Positions 54,389 to 63,796 of a stretch of DNA of 64,000 nt are shown here, piece after piece. The notes beneath the pieces were generated by a model. That model ran no database searches. It saw nothing but the letters and a program-made list of their open reading frames with translations, and was not told where the DNA came from. A program made the position numbers and the translations under genes. Source of the stretch: Pararhizobium polonicum (lineage in GTDB: Bacteria > Pseudomonadota > Alphaproteobacteria > Rhizobiales > Rhizobiaceae); NCBI RefSeq assembly GCF_001687365.1, contig NZ_CM004502.1:62001-126000 (forward strand), given 5' to 3'. Numbering within the stretch: position 1 is the first letter of the stretch; each line of letters starts with the position of its first letter.

Positions 54389-55633
54389 TCAATCGTTGAG
54401 AACGATGTCTGCGAAGCGCTCCTGAGCTTGGGATGCCGTCATCTCTGGCGTGTCCATGAACTCGATGAGCATATCCATCACGTCTCCGACGGCTGGAGGG
54501 GTAAGAAACGTTCTGTCGTTCCCGACGACCCTCTTGGGATCGTTGAAGGCTGCGTAGGAGGCCTTCGCACAGCCATTAAACGGAGAGATATCCACGTCCT
54601 TACGAGGCGGGATGGATCCCTTGATCATCGAAAATTTCTGCTGCGTGTCCGGCTCGACAAGCACCTTCGCCAACAGTTTCTGGCCAGCCGTCCTCTTCGG
54701 ATCCGTCTGCTTGGGGAACGCAAAGTAATCGGCGTGGATGATCATCGCATTGCCCGCCAGGACGCATCCGTAATCCGTATCGAGCTTCAGGCCCGCCGCG
54801 TTGAAGGTCCCGATCGCCCAATCTCCGAGTACGTCGAAGGCTGCTTGGCCAGAAATCAGCAGGTCAAGCGTCGGGTTCCACGTGCGTCCGGAGTAGCCTG
54901 CGTCGGCATAATCTCTGACACGTTTGAAGCGCTCGAGGGCGGTTTTGACGCCATCTCCGCGAATGACGCTTTCATCTTTTTTCTGCCAAAGCGCGTTCCA
55001 TTGTTCCGTCCCGATCGCGTCGATCAAAAAAGCATCGAAGAGGAAACGCAATTGCGAGGTTGTTCCCGAAAGCGCGAACGGAATTTTTCCCGCAGCCTTC
55101 ACCTTGTCCATTGCCGCAAAAAAATCGTCGCCCATCGTCTTCGGCACAGTTGCGCCGACTTCGGCAAGGACCTTCTTGTTGTACCACAGGAAATTTGGCG
55201 TATGGACGGCAACCGGGACCAAATAGGTGCGCCCGTCCCGAGCCATTGCATCCAGGATCGGCTGAGGCATGACGTCCCGCCAATGGTTCGCCTCCGAGAC
55301 GTCATCGATATTGGCAAGCATGCCTTTGTCGACCAGGTCAAAGTGATCCTGCGATGTCGAAAACTGCGCAGCGCTTGGAGGATCGCCGGCAAGGATGCGG
55401 TTGATCGTTGTTTTCACCGGCCCGGTGGAGCCTGCGATGGCCACGCTTTGCCATTTGCCGCCCGCCGCCGCGAATGCGGCACTTAGAACGTCAACCTGAG
55501 GCTTCTCGCCGGCCGTGACCCAGGCAATGACAACGTCAGCCGGCAGATCCTCGGCGCTGCCACTGGTGGCAGAGAGCGATACTGTCGTGATGATTGAAGC
55601 GATGAATGCTGCAGACGTAAGGGTACGATTCAT
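54389..55633 (-). CDS. Sugar ABC importer binding protein (CUT1, family 1)
   Basis: 414 residues with signal peptide ending SGSAED. The body (LSAAFAAAGGKWQSVAI, PNFLWYNKKVLAEVG, FDVLGDWAIG) is typical of CUT1 glucose/mannose-type binding proteins. GGGAGGAG precedes the ATG at 55633. First gene of the eight-gene operon running to 48234, divergent from a LacI-type gene with operator-like repeats between them. Confidence 0.93.
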   Translation of the reverse strand: MNRTLTSAAFIASIITTVSLSATSGSAEDLPADVVIAWVTAGEKPQVDVLSAAFAAAGGKWQSVAIAGSTGPVKTTINRILAGDPPSAAQFSTSQDHFDLVDKGMLANIDDVSEANHWRDVMPQPILDAMARDGRTYLVPVAVHTPNFLWYNKKVLAEVGATVPKTMGDDFFAAMDKVKAAGKIPFALSGTTSQLRFLFDAFLIDAIGTEQWNALWQKKDESVIRGDGVKTALERFKRVRDYADAGYSGRTWNPTLDLLISGQAAFDVLGDWAIGTFNAAGLKLDTDYGCVLAGNAMIIHADYFAFPKQTDPKRTAGQKLLAKVLVEPDTQQKFSMIKGSIPPRKDVDISPFNGCAKASYAAFNDPKRVVGNDRTFLTPPAVGDVMDMLIEFMDTPEMTASQAQERFADIVLND

Positions 55634-55741
55634 AGCAGGCTCCTCCCAGAACCGAATTGATCGCGAATTTTCTCAGGCACGAAGGCGTCGACGGCCAGAA
55701 TTCCCTCTCCCAAGCCGCATGTGACGTGCGATACGGATATT

Positions 55742-55771
55742 ATTATCGTTAATATTCGTATGTTAACGTTA
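55742..55771. promoter_or_regulatory. Pair of CG-centred LacI-type operator candidates
   Basis: ATTATCGTTAAT (55742-55753, one imperfect pair) and TAACGTTA (55764-55771, perfect) each centre on CG, the hallmark of LacI-family operators, 20 bp apart. CGTTAA and TTAACG also form an inverted repeat across both. AT-rich island in the gap between the binding-protein gene (minus) and the LacI gene (plus). Confidence 0.58.
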
Positions 55772-55902
55772 TTATTTGTTGCGTACCGCTGTGTCAAGCA
55801 GGTAGTAACAATTTATTCCGCTGGCTTTAGGGGCGGTGCTTGACAGGCTACGCCGTTACAGTGTTGGCCATTACCTTTATTGACGATGCCAAGAGTATGC
55901 TC

Positions 55903-56934
55903 ATGAACCGACCTCGCCCTCGCCTCAAAGACATCGCGGCCTCAACAGGATTCTCGACGAACACTGTATCTCTTGCTTTGCGCGGTAGTCCGCTCGTGAC
56001 GGATGAGACACGGCAACTGATTGAGGAAGCTGCAGCGAAGGTGAATTACCAGCCAAACGAAATCGCCAAATCCCTCGTTCAGCGACAGTCGCGGAGCATT
56101 GGACTTGTGCTGACCAACATCACAAATCCGATCCTCACTCATACTGCCCAGGCAATTGAAACAATGCTTTCGAAAAGGGGATACTCGACGCTCTTTGCGA
56201 CATCGGATAATAACGTAGAGAATGAGATTCAAGCGCTTGATGCGCTTCAGGGACGGCGGGTGGATGGAATCCTTATCTTTCCAGCGGACCATCACCGACT
56301 GGCCCATATCGAGCGATTAAACAATTTCCATCTGCCTACCGTACTTCTCGCTTCTGCGCCTGGCGCTACGCTTGATGTTGTCAGCGTAAAGGAACGGCAG
56401 GGTGCCCGTGACGCGACAATTCATCTTATTCAACTCGGCCACACAAGAATTGGCATTATTGACAGTGGCCATTGGATGGGAAATGCGCAAAAGCTTCAAG
56501 GTTATCTCGACGCATTGGCTCAGGCTGGCATTGCAAGCGACGAGGCCTTGATTATCAAGAAATCTGGTTACTCGCCAAATCTTGGCCGGGAGGCTATGGA
56601 CGAACTCATGGCTGCCAAGGACCAGCCCACCGCCATCTTCGCTTCCAATGATGCATTTGCGTTCGGGGTGCTGGATTGGTGTCGAATGCATGGCCTTGCC
56701 GTGCCCGAAGATCTCTCCGTGATCGGTTTCGATAATATCGAATTTTCTGCCTACGCGGCGACACCCTTAACGACTGTAGGTTACGACCCCAAAGAACTCG
56801 CTGGTCTCGCTGTCGAGCGACTTCTCTATCTGATTGAACAGGGTGACGCGCAAACTGCACCACTTTTTCAGCAAATCGACCTAGAGATTGTCCTGAGAAA
56901 AAGTACAGGGCCGAGGCGGGAGAACCAATCGTAG
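55903..56934 (+). CDS. LacI-family transcription regulator of the CUT1 operon
   Basis: 343 residues from ATG at 55903, chosen because AAGAG lies 7 bases before it (ATG at 55897 also possible). Helix-turn-helix RLKDIAASTGFSTNTVSLALRG at about 8-29, hinge near 55, periplasmic-binding-like core from ~62 with VIGFDNIEFSAYAATPLTTV. Divergent from the binding-protein gene; likely repressor of the eight-gene operon, relieved by the imported sugar or a derivative. Confidence 0.92.
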   Translation: MNRPRPRLKDIAASTGFSTNTVSLALRGSPLVTDETRQLIEEAAAKVNYQPNEIAKSLVQRQSRSIGLVLTNITNPILTHTAQAIETMLSKRGYSTLFATSDNNVENEIQALDALQGRRVDGILIFPADHHRLAHIERLNNFHLPTVLLASAPGATLDVVSVKERQGARDATIHLIQLGHTRIGIIDSGHWMGNAQKLQGYLDALAQAGIASDEALIIKKSGYSPNLGREAMDELMAAKDQPTAIFASNDAFAFGVLDWCRMHGLAVPEDLSVIGFDNIEFSAYAATPLTTVGYDPKELAGLAVERLLYLIEQGDAQTAPLFQQIDLEIVLRKSTGPRRENQS

Positions 56935-57184
56935 GAAAAGGATCGCAACAGCGGGTGGCTCGACTCCGCCGGCGGGGCTTAGCGCCTGTGAACGTCGCAC
57001 TGGGCTGTCTATACTGCTGGTGGGACACGGCCTTGCAATCAATTGCACGCAGCCACCAGGCGAATGCACAGGATCCTATCTCCGGATCGAGGCGAGGGTT
57101 TAATTTCGTACGGTAGCCTTCCATCATTAAAAAATCTGGCGCTTCGAGCGTGCGCCGGACGTGCCGCGCGCGAGCGCGTCTCTG
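56935..57184. other. Convergent intergenic region without a supported gene
   Basis: 250 bp between the LacI gene and the livF-type gene. It holds CCGCCGGCGG (56966-56975, perfect palindrome) but no hairpin followed by T residues and no convincing short gene. Confidence 0.5.
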
Positions 57185-57901
57185 CTAGTGCCCACCCATA
57201 TAAATCGCTTCGATCCGAGGGTTTGCTGAGACTTCCGCGCCTGTTCCTTCAAGGATGAACCGCCCATTCTCCATGACGTAAGCAGTATCAGCGATTTTGA
57301 GGGCTGCCCGAGCGTTCTGCTCCACCAGGAGGATCGAGACGCCGGCTTCCTTGAGCCTCACGACAATGTTGAGGATCTCGCGGACAATGAGCGGTGCGAG
57401 GCCCAGACTGGGTTCGTCCAGTAGCAGTACCTTTGGGTGGGACATCAGTGCGCGACCCATGGCTAGCATCTGCCGCTCTCCCCCAGAGAGCGTTCCGGCT
57501 CCCTGCTTGCGTCGCTCCTTCAATCTCGGGAAGTCGGCGTAAATCCCTTCGATGGTAGATGCGGAACGACCCCGCTGCGTGTAGCCACCTAACAGAAGGT
57601 TCTCTTCGACCGTCATGCTAGAAAAGAGTTCCCGACGCTCGGGGATCAGCACCAGCCCCTTCCCCACACGCTCTTCGACCGGATACTTGTCTAGTGGCTG
57701 CCCGAAAAGACTGGCCTTACCTTCGAGGTTTAGAACTCCTGTGATGGCGTTCAGGAGCGTCGACTTACCCGCGCCGTTTGCTCCGATGATCGTGGTTATC
57801 TGCCCCTTGGCCAGCACGAGGGAAACATCCGTGACTGCGGGCACCAGACCATATCGGACGGTGGCATTTTCGACCTGCAATGCCAAAGGGGTTGTGCTCA
57901 T
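57185..57901 (-). CDS. livF: HAAT importer ATPase, LivF type
   Basis: 238 residues. Walker A GANGAGKST near 38-46, signature TLSGGERQML near 138, Walker B VLLLDEPSLGLAP near 157-169, switch His replaced by Gln in LLVEQNARAA as normal for LivF. Second ATPase of a branched-chain-amino-acid-type importer. Starts with an ATGA overlap on the fused permease-ATPase gene. Context (flavin hydroxylase, MFS) points to an aromatic or other organic acid rather than leucine. Confidence 0.93.
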   Translation of the reverse strand: MSTTPLALQVENATVRYGLVPAVTDVSLVLAKGQITTIIGANGAGKSTLLNAITGVLNLEGKASLFGQPLDKYPVEERVGKGLVLIPERRELFSSMTVEENLLLGGYTQRGRSASTIEGIYADFPRLKERRKQGAGTLSGGERQMLAMGRALMSHPKVLLLDEPSLGLAPLIVREILNIVVRLKEAGVSILLVEQNARAALKIADTAYVMENGRFILEGTGAEVSANPRIEAIYMGGH

Positions 57902-59673
57902 TCCTCTACCCCCAGATAGGCGGCCAGGACGGCCGGATCGCTTCGGATTACTTCAGGACGGCCCTCTGAGAGCTTTGTACCGAAATTCAGCACGATGAGA
58001 TGGTCGGTCAGTTCCATCACGAACTGCATGTCATGTTCGACAATCAAGATCGTAACCCCCTCATCTGCCAGCGAGCGAAGCAAGTTGCGCAGCGACTGTT
58101 TCTCCTGGTGCCGAAGACCTGCGGCAGGTTCGTCGAGCAGCAGCAGAACCGGGTCCATGCATAGTGCTCGTGCAATCTCCACGACACGCATCTGGCCAAG
58201 GGCAAGCGAGCCCGTCGGCTGATGCGCGGTCTCGGCCAGGCCGACCCGTACGAGGGCGTTCATCGCTTCATTCCTGATCTTTGCCTCCTCCTGTCCATTG
58301 AGCCGCAGCATGCTGCGAAGCGGCCCCGCCGAGCTGCGAAGATGTGCGCCAACTGCAACGTTCTCCAGGACGGACATGTCATCGACCAGCTTCACGTGCT
58401 GAAAGGTGCGGGCGATGCGCCTGGATGCGATGGCGCGGGAGCTGAGATCTCCAATGTCCTGGCCGAGGAATTCGACCCGACCGCTGGTCGGACGCGCGAT
58501 TCCGGTGATCAGGTTGAATGTCGTGCTCTTGCCCGCGCCATTCGGCCCAATCAGCCCGACAATGCTTCCAGCCTCGACATCGAAGTCGATCTTGTTCACC
58601 GCGATCAATCCGCCATATCGCTTCTCCAACGCGCGAACCTTTAAAAGAGTCCCCTCGCTTATCGGCTTCGTGGAAACGCCAAGAGCGGCGGCCGACGTGA
58701 TTGCCCGGTGAACCTTCGGAAAAAACCGAGATAGCCGGCCTATAACGAATGGCCACACGCCATCGGGCGAACGTATCAGGAGGACGACCAGGATCATGCC
58801 AAAGACAATTATGTGATAGTTCCCGGTGCTGCCGAAGATCAGCGGCATCAAGTCTTGGAGATAGTTTCGCACGACGATCACCACTGCCGCACCGAAGATC
58901 GCACCGAACACGTTGCCGGCGCCGCCGATGACGGCCATGAGCAGATACTCGATCCCTGCATTGAGGCCGAAGGGCGAAGAGCTGACGGCGCGCTGGAACA
59001 GCGCATAGAGCCAGCCTGACAGCCCCGCGAGAACACCCGCGTAGACGAAGATGAAGAGCTTGAGGCGGGCTGTACTTGCGCCGAATGCCTCAATACCCGT
59101 TCTTCCGGTCCTCAGGGATCGGATCACCCTTCCCGGGCGAGAGTCGAGGAGATTGAGAGTAAGGATGACAACGAGTGCGACCGCAATCCAAATGACTGGG
59201 TAGAAGTGCCTGGGTTCGACCAGCGACAGCGATCCGATCGAGAGCGGTGGGATTCCCGATAGGCCTCCATAGCCCCCCAGCATGGAAGACGCGCCGAAGA
59301 AATAGTAGATGGCGAGTCCCCACGCGATGGTTCCGAGTGGCAGGAAGTGTCCTGACAGCCTGATTGTCATTAGCCCCAATACGAGTGAGACCAGCCCGCT
59401 CAGCACGAGTGCTACGGGCAAGGCAGTCCAAGCCGACCAGCCATAGGTCAGGCAGAGGACCGCAGTCGTATACGATCCTACTCCCATCAGGGCGGCCTGG
59501 CCGAAGGACGTCATTCCACCGACCCCCGTCAGAACGACGAGACCGATGGCGACCAACGAGGCCATGCCGACATAGCACGCCAGCACGACGATGGATTCTG
59601 AAGAGGCCAGGGCCGGAACAAATAACGTGGCGGCTGTAAGCAGCAGCGCGGCCAAACGAGAAGTGGGGGTCAT
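57898..59673 (-). CDS. Fused HAAT permease-ATPase (LivM-LivG fusion)
   Basis: 591 residues. Residues ~1-320 are a LivM-type permease: hydrophobic start, [17 protein letters not shown] near 50-67 and [15 protein letters not shown] near 255-270. Residues ~345-591 are a LivG-type ATPase: Walker [10 protein letters not shown] near 375, signature [16 protein letters not shown], Walker [16 protein letters not shown]. The two are usually separate genes; fusions occur in some proteobacteria. Start at 59673 overlaps the LivH-type stop by ATGA; the longer frame is a shadow of that gene. Confidence 0.92.
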   Translation of the reverse strand: MTPTSRLAALLLTAATLFVPALASSESIVVLACYVGMASLVAIGLVVLTGVGGMTSFGQAALMGVGSYTTAVLCLTYGWSAWTALPVALVLSGLVSLVLGLMTIRLSGHFLPLGTIAWGLAIYYFFGASSMLGGYGGLSGIPPLSIGSLSLVEPRHFYPVIWIAVALVVILTLNLLDSRPGRVIRSLRTGRTGIEAFGASTARLKLFIFVYAGVLAGLSGWLYALFQRAVSSSPFGLNAGIEYLLMAVIGGAGNVFGAIFGAAVVIVVRNYLQDLMPLIFGSTGNYHIIVFGMILVVLLIRSPDGVWPFVIGRLSRFFPKVHRAITSAAALGVSTKPISEGTLLKVRALEKRYGGLIAVNKIDFDVEAGSIVGLIGPNGAGKSTTFNLITGIARPTSGRVEFLGQDIGDLSSRAIASRRIARTFQHVKLVDDMSVLENVAVGAHLRSSAGPLRSMLRLNGQEEAKIRNEAMNALVRVGLAETAHQPTGSLALGQMRVVEIARALCMDPVLLLLDEPAAGLRHQEKQSLRNLLRSLADEGVTILIVEHDMQFVMELTDHLIVLNFGTKLSEGRPEVIRSDPAVLAAYLGVEE

Positions 59674-60707
59674 TGATCGTGATCCTCTTCTGCGGTGAGC
59701 AGCGACCGAAGCAATAAGGCCGGGACGATGAGCCCGAACGTGATCACTTCCTTGTACTGGCTTGCCGTGAACGATGCGAAGGACTCCAGAATTCCGACGC
59801 CAACTGCAGCCAACGCTGTAACAGGGAAACTTGCGAGTGCACCGATAACGGCCGCGACAAATCCCTTGAGTGCGATCGTGAAGCCGGTGTCGTAGTAGAT
59901 CGTTGTGATTGGACCGATCAGGATCCCGCAGAGTGCTCCGATAAAACCCGCGAGGATGAAGGCCATCTGGCCTGCAAGTGCGGGAGGTATCCCAACAAGC
60001 TGCGCTCCCAGGCGATTGACTGCCGTGGCTCGCAGCGCGGTTCCCCGGAACGTCTTTCCAAAGAACATCCGCAACAAGAACATAACAAGCAGCGCGACCC
60101 CCAGGATCGTGGTCTGCTGCGCACTGATTCGCAGCGACCCAAGGCTTGCCGCGCCGACGGCAAGCGGTGGCGCGCGGAGACCATCCGCCCCGAAAAACAC
60201 AAGTCCGAGCCCGAGAAGCGCCATGTGGACGCCCATGGAAATGATCAGCAACACCAGCACGCTGGAGTTGGCTACTGGCTGGAAGACGATCGTGTAGAGA
60301 TAACTGGTCAGCGGCACGACGATCAGAAATGTCAGACATATATCCACGGCTAGTGGCAGCGGCAGAGGTGCCAGCCAGAACGTACAGAGCGCAAGCAACG
60401 CCGGGTACGCAAAATAGACCAGGATGAGCCGCAGCGCTGTCGCACGTCCGAGATGGTTTCGCCGGCGATAGCAGCCAATCGCTCCGGCGACGACGCCCGA
60501 AAGAAGCGTTAGCCAGATGACCTGGGGCGTTTGGTCTGCCTGAAGTGCGATGAACGTCAGCGCACCGTAGGCGACGAATTCGCCGAGGAACACGGCAATG
60601 ACACGGGTCAAGGTGAAGATCAGCACCAGCGCCACGCCGACCAAGGCATAGATCGCGCCGCTGATCAGTCCATCCTGTATCAGGAAAAGGGCAATATCGA
60701 AGTCCAT
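59670..60707 (-). CDS. livH: HAAT importer permease, LivH type
   Basis: 345 residues with about eight membrane helices. Signature GLISGAIYALVGVALVLIF near 13-31, LGEFVAYGAL, and the late GFIGALCGILIGPI. It is somewhat longer than typical LivH (about 300) owing to a hydrophilic insert GCYRRRNHLGR near 77-88. Follows the binding-protein gene by 100 bp that include a hairpin. Confidence 0.92.
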   Translation of the reverse strand: MDFDIALFLIQDGLISGAIYALVGVALVLIFTLTRVIAVFLGEFVAYGALTFIALQADQTPQVIWLTLLSGVVAGAIGCYRRRNHLGRATALRLILVYFAYPALLALCTFWLAPLPLPLAVDICLTFLIVVPLTSYLYTIVFQPVANSSVLVLLIISMGVHMALLGLGLVFFGADGLRAPPLAVGAASLGSLRISAQQTTILGVALLVMFLLRMFFGKTFRGTALRATAVNRLGAQLVGIPPALAGQMAFILAGFIGALCGILIGPITTIYYDTGFTIALKGFVAAVIGALASFPVTALAAVGVGILESFASFTASQYKEVITFGLIVPALLLRSLLTAEEDHDQ

Positions 60708-60771
60708 CTCGTCTCCGGACGACCGGGTTTCTCACCCTGGTCAGAGGGCATCAGAATGCAGGTGTAGAGAT

Positions 60772-60798
60772 GGCGGGAGAGTTGATCGGCCTCCCGCC
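60772..60798 (-). other. Intercistronic hairpin after the binding-protein gene
   Basis: Perfect 8-bp arms GGCGGGAG (60772-60779) and CTCCCGCC (60791-60798) around 11 bases, 10 bp after the binding-protein stop (60808). No strong T-run. Confidence 0.5.
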
Positions 60799-60807
60799 AG
60801 CCGCGCC

Positions 60808-61953
60808 CTACTTGGCAATTTTCCAGGCACCGTTCTGCACGACAGCCATCACGCGGCTGGCGTCGCTGCTGGAGAGGTCGTGGATTTTTGCGGAACCGCT
60901 GTAGCTACCGTGGACACCCGGCACGCCGTTGAGGTTCTCGATCGCTGTCCTGAGCGCGGCCCGGAACTCGGGCGTTCCCGGTTCGGAGCCGGATTTCAGG
61001 GCGGTCGATGCCGCTGCCGCGATGATGAGGCCCGAGTCGATCAGATATCCCCCGAACGGAGAGACTGATCCTGCGCCGAAGGCCGCCTCGTACTGGGTCG
61101 TGTACTTCAGGGCGGGTGCCTTGGCGGAATTGGAATCATCGAGCTGGGAAGCCACAACGATCGGACCGACCGGAAGAAGAGTGCCGTTGGCCGCGGCTCC
61201 TCCTACCTTCAGGAAGGCCGGGCTGGCTGATCCGTGGGTGTGATAGATCGCTCCCCCATAACCGCGGTCGGCAAGCGCCAGGTTGGGACCGGCAGCAGGA
61301 GCACCGGAGGCGACGACGAGCACAGCGTCCGGTCTCGCGGAAGCGACCTTGAGTGCCTGGGCCGCAACGCTGGTGTCGTTGCGGGCGAACCGCTCGACTG
61401 GCCCGACCGTGATCCCCGCTGCCTTGAGCAACGGGCTGATGGCATTGAGCCAGAGGTCACCGTAGGCGTCGCTGTAGCCGATGAAGCCCACGGTCTTTAC
61501 GCCACGCGTCTTCATGTGCTCGACGATCGCCTTCGCCATGAGACTGACTGGCTGCGGCACCACGAAGGTCCATTTGAACTGCTCGTCCTTGGTGCCCACC
61601 GGGCCGATCGCGAGAAACGGGGTCCCCGTCTCGGCCGCCACGGCAGCCAGTGCCGCGGCCACGGGAGTGGCCGCTCCGCCAATGAGAACGTCGGCCTTCT
61701 GCTCGGCAAGGCACTTGCGCGCATTCTGCGTGGCAGCGCCGGGGTCAGTCGCATCGTCGAGGACGATGTACTTCACAGCCTTGCCGTCGATCTCCTTCGG
61801 CAGGAACTGCACGGAGGACTGCTGCGGTGCCCCGAGAGCGGATGCAGGCCCGGTGATCGACAGCAGTGCGCAGACGGAAACATCCGCATGGGCAATTGCC
61901 GTGGATCCAAGCAGGATTCCAGCGGATAGCAGTGATTTTGTTATCGTCATCAT
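60808..61953 (-). CDS. HAAT importer binding protein (LivK family)
   Basis: 381 residues with signal peptide ending AIAHA. Family features: VSVCALLSITGPASALG, LDDATDPGAATQNARKCL, GFIGYSDAYGDLWL and a C-terminal two-lobed type-I binding fold. Two adjacent ATGs at 61953/61950; AGGAGGAG precedes. Relatives often bind aromatic acids as well as branched-chain amino acids. The flavin hydroxylase gene is 35 bp upstream on the same strand, so an aromatic ligand is plausible. Confidence 0.91.
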   Translation of the reverse strand: MMTITKSLLSAGILLGSTAIAHADVSVCALLSITGPASALGAPQQSSVQFLPKEIDGKAVKYIVLDDATDPGAATQNARKCLAEQKADVLIGGAATPVAAALAAVAAETGTPFLAIGPVGTKDEQFKWTFVVPQPVSLMAKAIVEHMKTRGVKTVGFIGYSDAYGDLWLNAISPLLKAAGITVGPVERFARNDTSVAAQALKVASARPDAVLVVASGAPAAGPNLALADRGYGGAIYHTHGSASPAFLKVGGAAANGTLLPVGPIVVASQLDDSNSAKAPALKYTTQYEAAFGAGSVSPFGGYLIDSGLIIAAAASTALKSGSEPGTPEFRAALRTAIENLNGVPGVHGSYSGSAKIHDLSSSDASRVMAVVQNGAWKIAK

Positions 61954-61988
61954 CTTCTCCTCCTAAGGGGCCTCCTCCGGCCCGGTTG

Positions 61989-63785
61989 TTAAGCCGCCGC
62001 GCCTGATGAGCGTGCGTCGTCTGTCATCTTAAATTTCGCCCGACCAAGCACGGCATCCAGTGCGTCGGCGAGCTGGGTCTCCGCATCGCGCTGGATCGAA
62101 ACCGCTTCCTTTCGTCTCCATGCAATCACGCCGTCCGGGCGAACGAGCAGCGCGCCGCCTTCGTCGATCTCCCTCAGGCGGGCCCAGTAGAAATATGGAT
62201 CGGTATATCGGCCGATCCCTATCCGCACGCAGCGCAGGAACGGAAGGTCGAGGGACGCGACGGCCTGCTCCCAGGCAAATCCTGCGATCCCGGTCACGAG
62301 AGTGAAGCAGCCGTGCCCAATGACGTCGAGCGTCGAGATGCGCCTGCCGTCCGGACCGACAAGCCAGGCATGCGGGATCTTGGCTCCCGGGCGCGAGCTC
62401 GGCTGGTGATAGAGCTGCCTGTCCCTCGACCAGGTTTCCGGCTCGGTCTCCCCAATGATGCCATCGGATTCATACCGCTGATTCATCTCGGTTCCTTCGG
62501 CGTTAAACTCGTAGTTCTTCAGCTCGAGCGCTTCGGCCATCTTTCGACGCGTCTCCACCCCTTGCTCGTCGGCCGCGAAGAAGCCTTCGAGAAAGTGCTC
62601 GAGCGTCCCGGAAAAGCCCGACGGTTTGCCATAGAAAGCCGTCCTCATCGGCGCGTAGTCGAGGCGGGACTGGTTGGCGCGTTCCACGATCTGGCGGCCG
62701 ACAGGTGCGCGCTCGTCACCGTAGGACGAAAGGTGGTCGAGGCTCGCATATCCCTTGATGACGTAGGCGAGCTTCCAGGCGAGATTGAAGCCGTCCTGGA
62801 CCGACGTGTTCAGACCCAGCCCGCTCGACGGCGGGTGACGATGGACGGCATCGCCGCCGCAGAAGACCCGACCACGGGAGTATTCGAGCGCGTACTGCTG
62901 GTTCACGTACCAGGGCGAGATCGACAGGATTTCGCATTCGAGGCCAGGATCGCCGACGAGGCTCCGAATCTTCTCGAGAGCGTTCTCCCTGCTGGTGTCC
63001 GGGTCGCCCTTGGACATGTCGAAGCCCCATCCGGCGATCCACTCGGTCCACGGCTTGACCGCACGCAGAAGTCCCATTCCGATCTCGCCGAAGCCTGCTT
63101 CCGGATTGACGATCCAGTGGAGGATGCTCGGCCGATGAGCGACATATTTCGAGAGGTCGGCCTTAAACTGGACATAGAGCGTGCCAGCTCGCGCGAGAAC
63201 TCCTTCGAACGGCAGTCCGATATCGGCAGCAACTTGGGATCTTGCACCGTCGGCACCGACGAGGAAGCGCACCCGCTGCTCGTAGTCCTGCCCGGAAATG
63301 TGATTGCGAAGCCGGACGGTCACGCCACCCTCGTCCTGCTCGTGACTAAGATATTCAGTGTTGAACGACATCTGAGCGCCGCTGCGGGCGGCCGCATTGA
63401 CGAGGATCGGCTCCATGACGGGTTGCGGTACATCGAGCATAGGACACGGACTTGCCTCGATGTAGTCGCCAAAGCGGAGGTCACCCGTGCCCCATGTCTG
63501 AAGTCTGGCGATCTCGGGACCGGCGAAGCTCGTGGTGAACAGGGTGTCGCCCATCTTGTCCCAGGCGGTGGCCTGCTGCTTGAGCTCTTCCTCGATCCCC
63601 AGGCTCCGTAGTACTTCAACCGTTCGCTGGTTCGTGATGTGCGCCCGCGGCGTGTTGGCCAGCCAGTTCCACCTGCTGATCGCATGGACGCGGACTCCAT
63701 ATTTCGCGAGAGCCAGCGCAGTGGTCGCGCCCATCGGCCCCGTGCCGACAACAAGAACATCGGTGTCAAATTCACGCTGTGTCAT
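61989..63785 (-). CDS. FAD-dependent aromatic hydroxylase, TfdB/PheA-like
   Basis: 598 residues. FAD-binding GTGPMGATTALALAKYG near 14-30, the DG motif LVGADGARSQVA near 180-191 and the GD motif CGGDAVHRHPPSSGLG near 310-325 identify a class A flavin monooxygenase. The C-terminal thioredoxin-like domain and size match TfdB (2,4-dichlorophenol 6-monooxygenase) and related phenol or resorcinol hydroxylases. It hydroxylates an aromatic ring using NAD(P)H and O2. ATG at 63785 has AGGAT upstream; the longer frame is rejected because this start matches the family. Sits between an MFS gene and a HAAT importer, a typical aromatic catabolism layout. Confidence 0.9.
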   Translation of the reverse strand: MTQREFDTDVLVVGTGPMGATTALALAKYGVRVHAISRWNWLANTPRAHITNQRTVEVLRSLGIEEELKQQATAWDKMGDTLFTTSFAGPEIARLQTWGTGDLRFGDYIEASPCPMLDVPQPVMEPILVNAAARSGAQMSFNTEYLSHEQDEGGVTVRLRNHISGQDYEQRVRFLVGADGARSQVAADIGLPFEGVLARAGTLYVQFKADLSKYVAHRPSILHWIVNPEAGFGEIGMGLLRAVKPWTEWIAGWGFDMSKGDPDTSRENALEKIRSLVGDPGLECEILSISPWYVNQQYALEYSRGRVFCGGDAVHRHPPSSGLGLNTSVQDGFNLAWKLAYVIKGYASLDHLSSYGDERAPVGRQIVERANQSRLDYAPMRTAFYGKPSGFSGTLEHFLEGFFAADEQGVETRRKMAEALELKNYEFNAEGTEMNQRYESDGIIGETEPETWSRDRQLYHQPSSRPGAKIPHAWLVGPDGRRISTLDVIGHGCFTLVTGIAGFAWEQAVASLDLPFLRCVRIGIGRYTDPYFYWARLREIDEGGALLVRPDGVIAWRRKEAVSIQRDAETQLADALDAVLGRAKFKMTDDARSSGAAA

Positions 63786-63796
63786 CTGTTGGTATC

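Noticed and set aside
62313..63611. 432-codon open frame antisense to the flavin hydroxylase
   Set aside because: Shadow frame; FAD, DG and GD motifs are on the other strand.
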